A stretch of 64,000 nt of DNA from Pteria penguin (taxonomy: Eukaryota; Mollusca; Bivalvia; Pterioida; Pteriidae), in NCBI GenBank assembly GCA_035048485.1, contig CM068584.1:68076179-68140178 (forward strand), given 5' to 3'. A program made the position numbers and the translations under genes. Below the pieces are notes generated by a model that was not told where the DNA came from, made no database searches, and saw only the letters and a list, made by a program, of their open reading frames with translations. Each line of letters opens with the position of its first letter. Position 1 is the first letter of the stretch. Shown piece by piece: positions 15,901 through 29,500 of the stretch.

Positions 15901-18900
15901 AACCCTATCCATCATGTTGAACCTCAGAAAAAGCATATAGTCTTATTGGGATTGCATGTCAGCAAAATGCTACATACAAAATTTGCGGTTGACGCGTGCG
16001 GTCTTGACGTTATTTCCACGTATAACGGCAAAATAAAGAAAATTTACTCAGAATAAAGGTTGTCCATTAAGAATATTAAATATAAAACAATAAGTGTAGC
16101 TTACACGGACCTGGAAATGGTATGGCTTTCTTGGGAATCGAACCCTGCACAGGACCACATAAGAAATTTCCGGTTTGAACTCACGGTTTTGATGTTAATT
16201 CAATTTTTGAGGGTAAAGAAAACGTTCGGCGGTGCCCTTTCCAAGCATGTTTTACATGCGCGGTTGATTATAAAACCCTATCCATCATGTTGAACCTCAG
16301 AAAAAGCATATAGTCTTATTGGGATTGCATGTCAGCAAAATGCTACATACAAAATTTGCGGTTGACGCGTGCGGTCTTGACGTTATTTCCACGTATAACG
16401 GCAAAATAAAGAAAATTTACTCAGAATAAAGGTTGTCCAGCACCATTATTAAATATAAAACAATAAGTGTAGCTTACACGGACCTGGAAATGGTATGGCG
16501 TTCTTGGAAATCGAACCCTGCACAGGACCACATAAGAAATTTCCGGTTTGAACTCACGGTTTTGATGTTATTTCAATTTTTAAGGGTAAAGAAAGCGTTC
16601 GGCGGTGCCCTTTCCAAGCATGTTTTACATGCGCGGTTGATTATAAAACCCTATCCATCATGTTGAACCTCAGAAAAAGCATATAGTCTTATTGGGATTG
16701 CATCTCAGCAAAATGCTGCATACAAAATTTGCGGTTGACGCGTGCGGTCTTGACGTTATTTCCACGTATAACGCCAAAATAAAGAAAATTTACATGCGCG
16801 GTTGATTATAAAACCCTATCCATCATGTTGAACCTCAGAAAAAGCATATAGTCTTATTGGGATTGCATGCCAGCAAAATGCTACAAAGAAATTTTGCGGT
16901 TGACTCGTGCGGTCTAGACGTTATTTCCACGTATAACGGCAAAATAAAGAAAATTTACTCAGAATAAAGGTTGTCCAACACCACTATTAAATATAAAACA
17001 ATAAGTGTAGCTTACACGGACCTGGAAATGGTATGGCGTTCTTGGAAATCGAACCCTGCACAGGACCACATAAGAAATTTCCGGTTTGAACTCACGGTTT
17101 TGATGTTATTTCAATTTTTAAGGATAAAGAAAACGTTCGGCGGTGCCCTTTCCAAGCATGTTTTACATGCGCGGTTGATTATAAAACCCTATCCATCATG
17201 TTGAACCTCAGAAAAAGCATATAGTCTTATTGGGATTGCATGTCAGCAAAATGCTACATACAAAATTTGCGGTTGACGCGTGCGGTCTTGACGTTATTTC
17301 CACGTATAACTCCAAAATAAAGAAAATTTACTCAAAATAAAGGTTGTCTAACATCAATATTAAATATAAAACAATAAGTGTAGCTTACACGGACCTGGAA
17401 ATGGTATAGCTTTCTTATGAATCGAAAACTGCACAGGACCACATAAGAAATTTCCGGTTTGATCTCACGGTTTTGATGTTATTTCAATTTTTAAGGGTAA
17501 AGAAAGCGTTCGGCGGTGCCCTTTCCAAGCATGTTTTACATGCGCGGTTGATTATAAAACCCTATCCATCATGTTGAACCTCAGAAAAAGCATATAGTCT
17601 TATTGGGATTGCATGTCAGCAAAATGCTACATACAAAATTTGCGGTTGACGCGTGCGGTCTTGACGTTATTTCCACGTATAACTCCAAAATAAAGAAAAT
17701 TTACTCAAAATAAAGGTTGTCTAACATCAATATTAAATATAAAACAATAAGTGTAGCTTACACGGACCTGGAAATGGTATGGCTTTCTTATGAATCGAAC
17801 CCTGCACAGGACCACATAAGAAATTTCCGGTTTGAACTCACGGTTTTGATGTTATTTCAACTTTTAAGGGTAAAGAAAGCGTTCGGCGGTGCCCTTTCCA
17901 AGCATGTTTTACATGCGCGGTTGATTATAAAACCCTATCCATCATGTTGAACCTCAGAAAAAGCATATAGTCTTATTGGGATTGCATGTCAGCAAAATGC
18001 TACATACAAAATTTGCGGTTGACGCGTGCGGTCTTGACGTTATTTCCACGTATAACGGCAAAATAAAGAAAATTTACTCAGAATAAAGGTTGTCCAACAA
18101 GAATATTAAATATAAAACAATAAGTGTAGCTTACACGGACCTGGATATGGTATGGCGGTCTTGGGAATCGAACCCTGCACAGGACCACATAAGAAATTTC
18201 CGGTTTGAACTCACGGTTTTGATGTTAATTCAATTTTTGAGGGTAAAGAAAACGTTCGGCGGTGCCCTTTCCAAGCATGTTTTACATGCGCGGTTGATTA
18301 TAAAACCCTATCCATCATGTTGAACCTCAGAAAAAGCATATAGTCTTATTGGGATTGCATGTCAGCAAAATGCTACATACAAAATTTGCGGTTGACGCGT
18401 GCGGTCTTGACGTTATTTCCACGTATAACGGCAAAATAAAGAAAATTTACTCAGAATAAAGGTTGTCCAACACCATTATTAAATATAAAACAATAAGTGT
18501 AGCTTACACGGACCTGGAAATGGTATGGCGTTCTTGGAAATCGAACCCTGCACAGGACCACATAAGAAACTTCCGGTTTGAACTCACGGTTTTGATGTTA
18601 TTTCAATTTTTGAGGGTAAAGAAAGCGTTCGGCGGTGCCCTTTCCAAGCATGTTTTACATGCGCGATTGATTATAAAACCCTATCCATCATGTTGAACCT
18701 CAGAAAAAGCATATAGTCTTATTGGGATTGCATCTCAGCAAAATGCTGCATACAAAATTTGCGGTTGACGCGTGCGGTCTTGACGTTATTTCCACGTATA
18801 ACGCCAAAATAAAGAAAATTTACATGCGCGGTTGATTATAAAACCCTATCCATCATGTTGAACCTCAGAAAAAGCATATAGTCTTATTGGGATTGCATGC

Positions 18901-19000
18901 CAGCAAAATGCTACATAAAAATTTTGCGGTTGACTCGTGCGGTCTAGACGTTATTTCCACGTATAACGGCAAAATAAAGAAAATTTACTCAGAATAAAGG
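12911..19000 (+). repeat. Three consecutive 2030-bp higher-order repeats
   Basis: Blocks 12911-14940, 14941-16970 and 16971-19000 are each 2030 bp, with a short unit near each end (14763, 16793, 18823). Corresponding monomers in the three blocks share variant bases, which is the signature of a homogenised higher-order repeat. Confidence 0.85.
18164..18174 (-). promoter_or_regulatory. B-box-like Pol III motif in satellite monomer (representative perfect copy)
   Basis: On the minus strand this reads GGTTCGATTCC, a full match to the tRNA B-box consensus GGTTCGANTCC. It occurs once per full monomer. Copies with TCTTGGGAATCGAACC on the plus strand match fully. Those with TATGAATCG or TGGAAATCG have one mismatch. 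I found no convincing A box upstream, so transcription is not implied. The short 165-bp units lack it. Confidence 0.5.
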
Positions 19001-21568
19001 TTGTCCAACACCACTATTAAATATAAAACAATAAGTGTAGATTACACGGACCTGGAAATGGTATGGCGTTCTTGGAAATCTAACCCTGCACAGGACCACA
19101 TAAGAAATTTCCGGATTGAACTCACGGTTTTGATGTTATTTCAATTTTTAAGGATAAAGAAAACGTTCGGCGGTGCCCTTTCCAAGCATGTTTTACATGC
19201 GCGGTTGATTATAAAACCCTATCCATCATGTTGAACCTCAGAAAAAGCATATAGTCTTATTGGGATTGCATGCCAGCAAAATGCTACATACAAAATTTGC
19301 GGTTGACGCGTGCGGTCTTGACGTTATTTCCACGTATAACTCCAAAATAAAGAAAATTTACTCAGAATAAAGGTTGTCCAACATCATTATTAAATATAAA
19401 ACAATAAGTGTAGCTTACACGGACCTGGAAATCGTTTGGCTTTCTTACGAATCGAACCCTGCACAGGACCACATAAGAAACTTCCGGTTTGAACTCACGG
19501 TTTTGATTTTATTTCAATTTTTAAGGGTAAAGAAAACGTTCGGCGGTGCCCTTTCCAAGCATGTTTTATATGCGCGGTTGATTATAAAACCCTATCCATC
19601 ATGTTGAACCTCAGAAAAAGCATATAGTCTTATTGGGATTGCATGTCAGCAAAATGCTACATACAAAATTTGCGTTTGACGCGTGCGGTCTTGACGTTAT
19701 TTCCACGTATAACTCCAAAATAAAGAAAATTTACTCAAAATAAAGGTTGTCTAACATCAATATTAAATATAAAACAATAAGTGTAGCTTACACGGACCTG
19801 GAAATGGTATGGCTTTCTTATGAATCGAACCCTGCACAGGACCACATCAGAAATTTCCGGTTTGAACTCACGGTTTTGATGTTATTTCAACTTTTAAGGG
19901 TAAAGAAAGCGTTCGGCGGTGCCCTTTCCAAGCATGTTTTCCATGCGCGGTTGATTATAAAACCCTATCCATCATGTTGAACCTCAGAAAAAGCATATAG
20001 TCTTATTGGGATTGCATGTCAGCAAAATGCTACATACAAAATTTGCGGTTGACGCGTGCGGTCTTGACGTTATTTCCACGTATACCGGCAAAATAAAGAA
20101 AATTTACTCAGAATAAAGGTTGTCTAACATCAATATTAAATATAAAACAATAAGTGTAGCTTACACGGACCTGGAAATGGTATGACGTTCTTGGAAATCG
20201 AACCCTGCACAGGACCACATAAGAAATTTCCGGTTTGAACTCACGGTTTTGATGTTATTTCAATTTTTGAGGGTAAAGAAAGCGTTCGGCGGTGCCTTTT
20301 CCAAGCATGTTTTACATGCGCGATTGATTATAAAACCCTATCCATCATGTTGAACCTCAGAAAAAGCATATAGTCTTATTGGGATTGCATCTCAGCAAAA
20401 TGCTGCATACAAAATTTGCGGTTGACGCGTGCGGTCTTGACGTTATTTCCACGTATAACGCCAAAATAAAGAAAATTTACATGCGCGGTTGATTATAAAA
20501 CCCTATCCATCATGTTGAACCTCAGAAAAAGCATATAGTCTTATTGGGATTGCATGCCAGCAAAATGCTACATACAAAATTTGCCGTTGACTCGTGCGGT
20601 CTAGACGTTATTTCCACGTATAACGGCAAAATAAAGAAAATTTACTCAGAATAAAGGTTGTCCAACACCACTATTAAATATAAAACAATAAGTGTAGCTT
20701 ACACGGACCTGGAAATGGTATGGCGTTCTTGGAAATCGAACCCTGCACAGGACCACATAAGAAATTTCCGGTTTGAACTCACGGTTTTGATGTTATTTCA
20801 ATTTTTAAGGATAAAGAAAACGTTCGGCGGTGCCCTTTCCAAGCATGTTTTACATGCGCGGTTGATTATAAAACCCTATCCATCATGTTGAACCTCAGAA
20901 AAAGCATATAGTCTTATTGGGATTGCATGTCAGCAAAATGCTACATACAAAATTTGCGGTTGACGCGTGCGGTCTTGACGTTATTTCCACGTATAACGGC
21001 AAAATAAAGAAAATTTACTCAGAATAAAGGTTGTCCATTAAGAATATTAAATATAAAACAATAAGTGTAGCTTACACGGACCTGGAAATGGTATGGCGTT
21101 CTTGGAAATCGAACCCTGCACAGGACCACATAAGAAATTTCCGGTTTGAACTCACGGTTTTGATGTTATTTCAATTTTTGAGGGTAAAGAAAGCGTTCGG
21201 CGGTGCCTTTTCCAAGCATGTTTTACATGCGCGATTGATTATAAAACCCTATCCATCATGTTGAACCTCAGAAAAAGCATATAGTCTTATTGGGATTGCA
21301 TCTCAGCAAAATGCTGCATACAAAATTTGCGGTTGACGCGTGCGGTCTTGACGTTATTTCCACGTATAACGCCAAAATAAAGAAAATTTACATGCGCGGT
21401 TGATTATAAAACCCTATCCATCATGTTGAACCTCAGAAAAAGCATATAGTCTTATTGGGATTGCATGCCAGCAAAATGCTACATACAAAATTTGCGGTTG
21501 ACTCGTGCGGTCTAGACGTTATTTCCACGTATAACGGCAAAATAAAGAAAATTTACTCAGAATAAAGG

Positions 21569-23599
21569 TTGTCCAACACCACTATTAAATATAAAACAAT
21601 AAGTGTAGATTACACGGACCTGGAAATGGTATGGCGTTCTTGGAAATCTAACCCTGCACAGGACCACATAAGAAATTTCCGGATTGAACTCACGGTTTTG
21701 ATGTTATTTCAATTTTTAAGGATAAAGAAAACGTTCGGCGGTGCCCTTTCCAAGCATGTTTTACATGCGCGGTTGATTATAAAACCCTATCCATCATGTT
21801 GAACCTCAGAAAAAGCATATAGTCTTATTGGGATTGCATGTCAGCAAAATGCTACATACAAAATTTGCGGTTGACGCGTGCGGTCTTGACGTTATTTCCA
21901 CGTATAACTCCAAAATAAAGAAAATTTACTCAGAATAAAGGTTGTCCAACATCATTATTAAATATAAAACAATAAGTGTAGCTTACACGGACCTGGAAAT
22001 CGTTTGGCTTTCTTACGAATCGAACCCTGCACAGGACCACATAAGAAACTTCCGGTTTGAACTCACGGTTTTGATTTTATTTCAATTTTTAAGGGTAAAG
22101 AAAACGTTCGGGGGTGCCCTTTCCAAGCATGTTTTATATGCGCGGTTGATTATAAAACCCTATCCATCATGTTGAACCTCAGAAAAAGCATATAGTCTTA
22201 TTGGGATTGCATGTCAGCAAAATGCTACATACAAAATTTGCGGTTGACGCGTGCGGTCTTGACGTTATTTCCACGTATAACTCCAAAATAAAGAAAATTT
22301 ACTCAAAATAAAGGTTGTCTAACATCAATATTAAATATAAAACAATAAGTGTAGCTTACACGGACCTGGAAATGGTATGGCTTTCTTATGAATCGAACCC
22401 TGCACAGGACCACATAAGAAATTTCCGGTTTGAACTCACGGTTTTGATGTTATTTCAACTTTTAAGGGTAAAGAAAGCGTTCGGCGGTGCCCTTTCCAAG
22501 CATGTTTTACATGCGCGGTTGATTATAAAACCCTATCCATCATGTTGAACCTCAGAAAAAGCATATAGTCTTATTGGGATTGCATGTCAGCAAAATGCTA
22601 CATACAAAATTTGCGGTTGACGCGTGCGGTCTTGACGTTATTTCCACGTATACCGGCAAAATAAAGAAAATTTACTCAGAATAAAGGTTGTCTAACATCA
22701 ATATTAAATATAAAACAATAAGTGTAGCCTACACGGACCTGGAAATGGTATGGCTTTCTTATGAATCGAACCCTGCACAGGACCACATCAGAAATTTCCG
22801 GTTTGAACTCACGGTTTTGATGTTATTTCAATTTTTAAGGGTAAAGAAAACGTTCGGCGGTGCCCTTTCCAAGCATGTTTTATATGCGCGGTTGATTATA
22901 AAACCCTATCCATCATGTTGAACCTCAGAAAAAGCATATAGTCTTATTGGGATTGCATGTCAGCAAAATGCTACATACAAAATTTGCGGTTGACGCGTGC
23001 GGTATTGACGTTATTTCCACGTATAACGGCAAAATAAAGAAAATTTACTCAGAATAAAGGTTGTCCATTAAGAATATTAAATATAAAACAATAAGTGTAG
23101 CTTACACGGACCTGGAAATGGTATGGCGTTCTTGGAAATCGAACCCTGCACAGGACCACATAGGAAATTTCGGGTTTGAACTCACGGTTTTGATGTTATT
23201 TCAACGTTTAAGGGTAAAGAAAGCGTTCGGCGGTGCCCTTTCCAAGCATGTTTTACATGCGCGATTGATTATAAAACCCTATCCATCATGTTGAACCTCA
23301 GAAAAAGCATATAGTCTTATTGGGATTGCATGTCAGCAAAATGCTGCATACAAAATTTGCGGTTGACGCGTGCGGTCTTGACGTTATTTCCACGTATAAC
23401 GCCAAAATAAAAAAAAATTTACATGCGCGGTTGATTATAAAACCCTATCCATCATGTTGAACCTCAGAAAAAGCATATAGTCTTATTGGGATTGCATGCC
23501 AGCAAAATGCTACATACAAAATTTGCGGTTGACTCGTGCGGTCTTGACGTTATTTCCACGTATAACGGCAAAATAAAGAAAATTTACTCAGAATAAAGG
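21569..23599 (+). repeat. 2031-bp higher-order repeat
   Basis: Another five-full-plus-one-short block, with the variant order matching the other 2030-bp copies. The extra base lies in the short unit near 23410, where an A run has lengthened. Confidence 0.85.
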
Positions 23600-26500
23600 T
23601 TGTCCAACACCACTATTAAATATAAAACAATAAGTGTAGCTTACACGGACCTGGAAATGGTATGGCTTTCTTATGAATCGAACCCTGCACAGGACCACAT
23701 AAGAAATTTCCGGTTTGAACTCACGGTTTTGATGTTATTTCAATTTTTAAGGGTAAAGAAAACGTTCGGCGGTGCCCTTTCCAAGCATGTTTTATATGCG
23801 CGGTTGATTATAAAACCCTATCCATCATGTTGAACCTCAGAAAAAGCATATAGTCTTATTGGGATTGCATGTCAGCAAAATGCTACATACAAGATTTGCG
23901 GTTGACGCGTGCGGTATTGACGTTATTTCCACGTATAACGGCAAAATAAAGAAAATTTACTCAGAATAAAGGTTGTCCAACAAGAATATTAAATATAAAA
24001 CAATAAGTGTAGCTTACACGGACCTGGATATGGTATGGCGTTCTTGGAAATCGAACCCTGCACAGGACCACACAAGAAATTTCCGGTTTCAACTCACGGT
24101 TTTGATGTTATTTCAATTTTTGAGGGTAAAGAAAACGTTCGGCGGTGCCCTTTCCAAGCATGTTTTACATGCGCGATTGATTATAAAACCCTATCCATCA
24201 TGTTGAACCTCAGAAAAAGCATATAGTCTTATTGGGATTGCATGTCAGCAAAATGCTGCATACAAAATTTGCGGTTGACGCGTGCGGTCTTGACGTTATT
24301 TCCACGTATAACGCCAAAATAAAGAAAATTTACATGCGCGGTTGATTATAAAACCCTATCCATCATGTTGAACCTCAGAAAAAGCATATAGTCTTATTGG
24401 GATTGCATGCCAGCAAAATGCTACATACAAAATTTGCCGTTGACTCGTGCGGTCTAGACGTTATTTCCACGTATAACGGCAAAATAAAGAAAATTTACTC
24501 AGAATAAAGGTTGTCCAACACCACTATTAAATATAAAACAATAAGTGTAGCTTACACGGACCTGGAAATGGTATGGCGTTCTTGGAAATCGAACCCTGCA
24601 CAGGACCACATAAGAAATTTCCGGATTGAACTCACGGTTTTGATGTTATTTCAATTTTTAAGGATAAAGAAAACGTTCGGCGGTGCCCTTTCCAAGCATG
24701 TTTTACATGCGCGGTTGATTATAAAACCCTATCCATCATGTTGAACCTCAGAAAAAGCATATAGTCTTATTGGGATTGCATGTCAGCAAAATGCTACATA
24801 CAAAATTTGCGGTTGACGCGTGCGGTCTTGACGTTATTTCCACGTATAACTCCAAAATAAAGAAAATTTACTCAGAATAAAGGTTGTCCAACATCATTAT
24901 TAAATATAAAACAATAAGTGTAGCTTACACGGACCTGGAAATCGTTTGGCTTTCTTACGAATCGAACCCTGCACAGGACCACATAAGAAACTTCCGGTTT
25001 GAACTCACGGTTTTGATTTTATTTCAATTTTTAAGGGTAAAGAAAACGTTCGGCGGTGCCCTTTCCAAGCATGTTTTATATGCGCGGTTGATTATAAAAC
25101 CCTATCCATCATGTTGAACCTCAGAAAAAGCATATAGTCTTATTGGGATTGCATGTCAGCAAAATGCTACATACAAAATTTGCGGTTGACGCGTGCGGTC
25201 TTGACGTTATTTCCACGTATAACGGCAAAATAAAGAAAATTTACTCAAAATAAAGGTTGTCTAACATTATTATTAAATATAAAACAATAAGTGTAGCTTA
25301 CACGGACCTGGAAATGGTATGGCTTTCTTATGAATCGAACCCTGCACAGGACCACATCAGAAATTTCCGGTTTGAACTCACGGTTTTGATGTTATTTCAA
25401 CTTTTAAGGGTAAAGAAAGCGTTCGGCGGTGCCCTTTCCAAGCATGTTTTACATGCGCGGTTGATTATAAAACCCTATCCATCATGTTGAACCTCAGAAA
25501 AAGCATATAGTCTTATTGGGATTGCATGTCAGCAAAATGCTGCATACAAAATTTGCGGTTGACGCGTGCGGTCTTGACGTTATTTCCACGTATAACGCCA
25601 AAATAAAGAAAATTTACATGCGCGGTTGATTATAAAACCCTATCCATCATGTTGAACCTCAGAAAAAGCATATAGTCTTATTGGGATTGCATGCCAGCAA
25701 AATGCTACAAAGAAATTTTGCGGTTGACTCGTGCGGTCTAGACGTTATTTCCACGTATAACGGCAAAATAAAGAAAATTTACTCAGAATAAAGGTTGTCC
25801 AACACCACTATTAAATATAAAACAATAAGTGTAGCTTACACGGACCTGGAAATGGTATGGCGTTCTTGGAAATCGAACCCTGCACAGGACCACATAAGAA
25901 ATTTCCGGATTGAACTCACGGTTTTGATGTTATTTCAATTTTTAAGGATAAAGAAAACGTTCGGCGGTGCCCTTTCCAAGCATGTTTTACATGCGCGGTT
26001 GATTATAAAACCCTATCCATCATGTTGAACCTCAGAAAAAGCATATAGTCTTATTGGGATTGCATGCCAGCAAAATGCTACATACAAAATTTGCGGTTGA
26101 CGCGTGCGGTCTTGACGTTATTTCCACGTATAACGCCAAAATAAAGAAAATTTACTCAGAATAAAGGTTGTCCAACATCATTATTAAATATAAAACAATA
26201 AGTGTAGCTTACACGGACCTGGAAATCGTTTGGCTTTCTTACGAATCGAACCCTGCACAGGACCACATAAGAAACTTCCGGTTTGAACTCACGGTTTTGA
26301 TTTTATTTCAATTTTTAAGGGTAAAGAAAACGTTCGGGGGTGCCCTTTCCAAGCATGTTTTATATGCGCGGTTGATTATAAAACCCTATCCATCATGTTG
26401 AACCTCAGAAAAAGCATATAGTCTTATTGGGATTGCATGTCAGCAAAATGCTACATACAAAATTTGCGGTTGACGCGTGCGGTCTTGACGTTATTTCCAC

Positions 26501-29500
26501 GTATAACGGCAAAATAAAGAAAATTTACTCAAAATAAAGGTTGTCTAACATCAATATTAAATATAAAACAATAAGTGTAGCTTACACGGACCTGGAAATG
26601 GTATGGCTTTCTTATGAATCGAACCCTGCACAGGACCACATCAGAAATTTCCGGTTTGAACTCACGGTTTTGATGTTATTTCAATTTTTAAGGGTAAAGA
26701 AAACGTTCGGCGGTGCCCTTTCCAAGCATGTTTTATATGCGCGGTTGATTATAAAACCCTATCCATCATGTTGAACCTCAGAAAAAGCATATAGTCTTAT
26801 TGGGATTGCATGTCAGCAAAATGCTACATACAAAATTTGCGGTTGACGCGTGCGGTCTTGACGTTATTTCCACGTATAACGGCAAAATAAAGAAAATTTA
26901 CTCAGAATAAAGGTTGTCCATTAAGAATATTAAATATAAAACAATAAGTGTAGCTTACACGGACCTGGAAATGGTATGACGTTCTTGGAAATCGAACCCT
27001 GCACAGGACCACATAAGAAATTTCGGATTTGAACTCACGGTTTTGATGTTATTTCAATTTTTGAGGGTAAAGAAAGCGTTCGGCGGTGCCCTTTCCAAGC
27101 ATGTTTTACATGCGCGATTGATTATAAAACCCTATCCATCATGTTGAACCTCAGAAAAAGCATATAGTCTTATTGGGATTGCATCTCAGCAAAATGCTGC
27201 ATACAAAATTTGCGGTTGACGCGTGCGGTCTTGACGTTATTTCCACGTATAACGCCAAAATAAAGAAAATTTACATGCGCGGTTGATTATAAAACCCTAT
27301 CCATCATGTTGAACCTCAGAAAAAGCATATAGTCTTATTGGGATTGCATGCCAGCAAAATGCTACATAAAAAATTTGCGATTGACTCGTGCGGTCTTGAC
27401 GTTATTTCCACGTATAACGGCAAAATAAAGAAAATTTACTCAGAATAAAGGTTGTCCAACACCACTATTAAATATAAAACAATAAGTGTAGATTACACGG
27501 ACCTGGAAATGGTATGGCTTTCTTATGAATCGAACCCTGCACAGGACCACATAAGAAATTTCCGGTTTGAACTCACGGTTTTGATGTTATTTCAATTTTT
27601 AAGGGTAAAGAAAACGTTCGGCGGTGCCCTTTCCAAGCATGTTTTATATGCGCGGTTGATTATAAAACCCTATCCATCATGTTGAACCTCAGAAAAAGCA
27701 TATAGTCTTATTGGGATTGCATGTCAGCAAAATGCTACATACAAGATTTGCGGTTGACGCGTGCGGTATTGACGTTATTTCCACGTATAACGGCAAAATA
27801 AAGAAAATTTACTCAGAATAAAGGTTGTCCATTAAGAATATTAAATATAAAACAATAAGTGTAGCTTACACGGACCTGGATATGGTATGGCGTTCTTGGA
27901 AATCGAACCCTGCACAGGACCACATAAGAAATTTCGGGTTTGAACTCACGGTTTTGATGTTATTTCAATTTTTGAGGGTAAAGAAAGCGTTCGGCGGTGC
28001 CCTTTCCAAGCATGTTTTACATGCGCGATTGATTATAAAACCCTATCCATCATGTTGAACCTCAGAAAAAGCATATAGTCTTATTGGGATTGCATCTCAG
28101 CAAAATGCTGCATACAAAATTTGCGGTTGACGCGTGCGGTCTTGACGTTATTTCCACGTATAACGCCAAAATAAAGAAAATTTACATGCGCGGTTGATTA
28201 TAAAAACCCTATCCATCATGTTGAACCTCAGAAAAAGCATATAGTCTTATTGGGATTGCATGCCAGCAAAATGCTACATACAAAATTTGCGGTTGACTCG
28301 TGCGGTCTAGACGTTATTTCCACGTATAACGGCAAAATAAAGAAAATTTACTCAGAATAAAGGTTGTCCAACACCACTATTAAATATAAAAAAATAAGTG
28401 TAGCTTACACGGACCTGGAAATGGTATGGCGTTCTTGGAAATCGAACCCTGCACAGGACCACATAAGAAATTTCCGGTTTGAACTCACGGTTTTGATGTT
28501 ATTTCAATTTTTAAGGATAAAGAAAACGTTCGGCGGTGCCCTTTCCAAGCATGTTTTACATGCGCGGTTGATTATAAAACCCTATCCATCATGTTGAACC
28601 TCAGAAAAAGCATATAGTCTTATTGGGATTGCATGTCAGCAAAATGCTACATACAAAATTTGCGGTTGACGCGTGCGGTCTTGACGTTATTTCCACGTAT
28701 AACTCCAAAATAAAGAAAATTTACTCAAAATAAAGGTTGTCTAACATCAATATTAAATATAAAACAATAAGTGTAGCTTACACGGACCTGGAAATGGTAT
28801 GGCTTTCTTATGAATCGAACCCTGCACAGGACCACATAAGAAATTTCCGGTTTGAACTCACGGTTTTGATGTTATTTCAATTTTTAAGGGTAAAGAAAAC
28901 GTTCGGCGGTGCCCTTTCCAAGCATGTTTTATATGCGCGGTTGATTATAAAACCCTATCCATCATGTTGAACCTCAGAAAAAGCATATAGTCTTATTGGG
29001 ATTGCATGTCAGCAAAATGCTACATACAAAATTTGCGGTTGACGCGTGCGGTCTTGACGTTATTTCCACGTATAACGGCAAAATAAAGAAAATTTACTCA
29101 GAATAAAGGTTGTCCATTAAGAATATTAAATATAAAACAATAAGTGTAGCTTACACGTAACTGGAAATGGTATGGCGGTCTTGGGGATCGAACCCTGCAC
29201 AGGACCACATAAGAAATTTCCGGTTTGAACTCACGGTTTCGATGTTAATTCAATTTTTGAGGGTAAAGAAAACGTTCGGCGGTGCCCTTTCCAAGCATGT
29301 TTTACATGCGCGGTTGATTATAAAACCCTATCCATCATGTTGAACCTCAGAAAAAGCATATAGTCTTATTGGGATTGCATGTCAGCAAAATGCTACATAC
29401 AAAATTTGCGGTTGACGCGTGCGGTCTTGACGTTATTTCCACGTATAACGCCAAAATAAAGAAAATTTACATGCGCGGTTGATTATAAAACCCTATCCAT

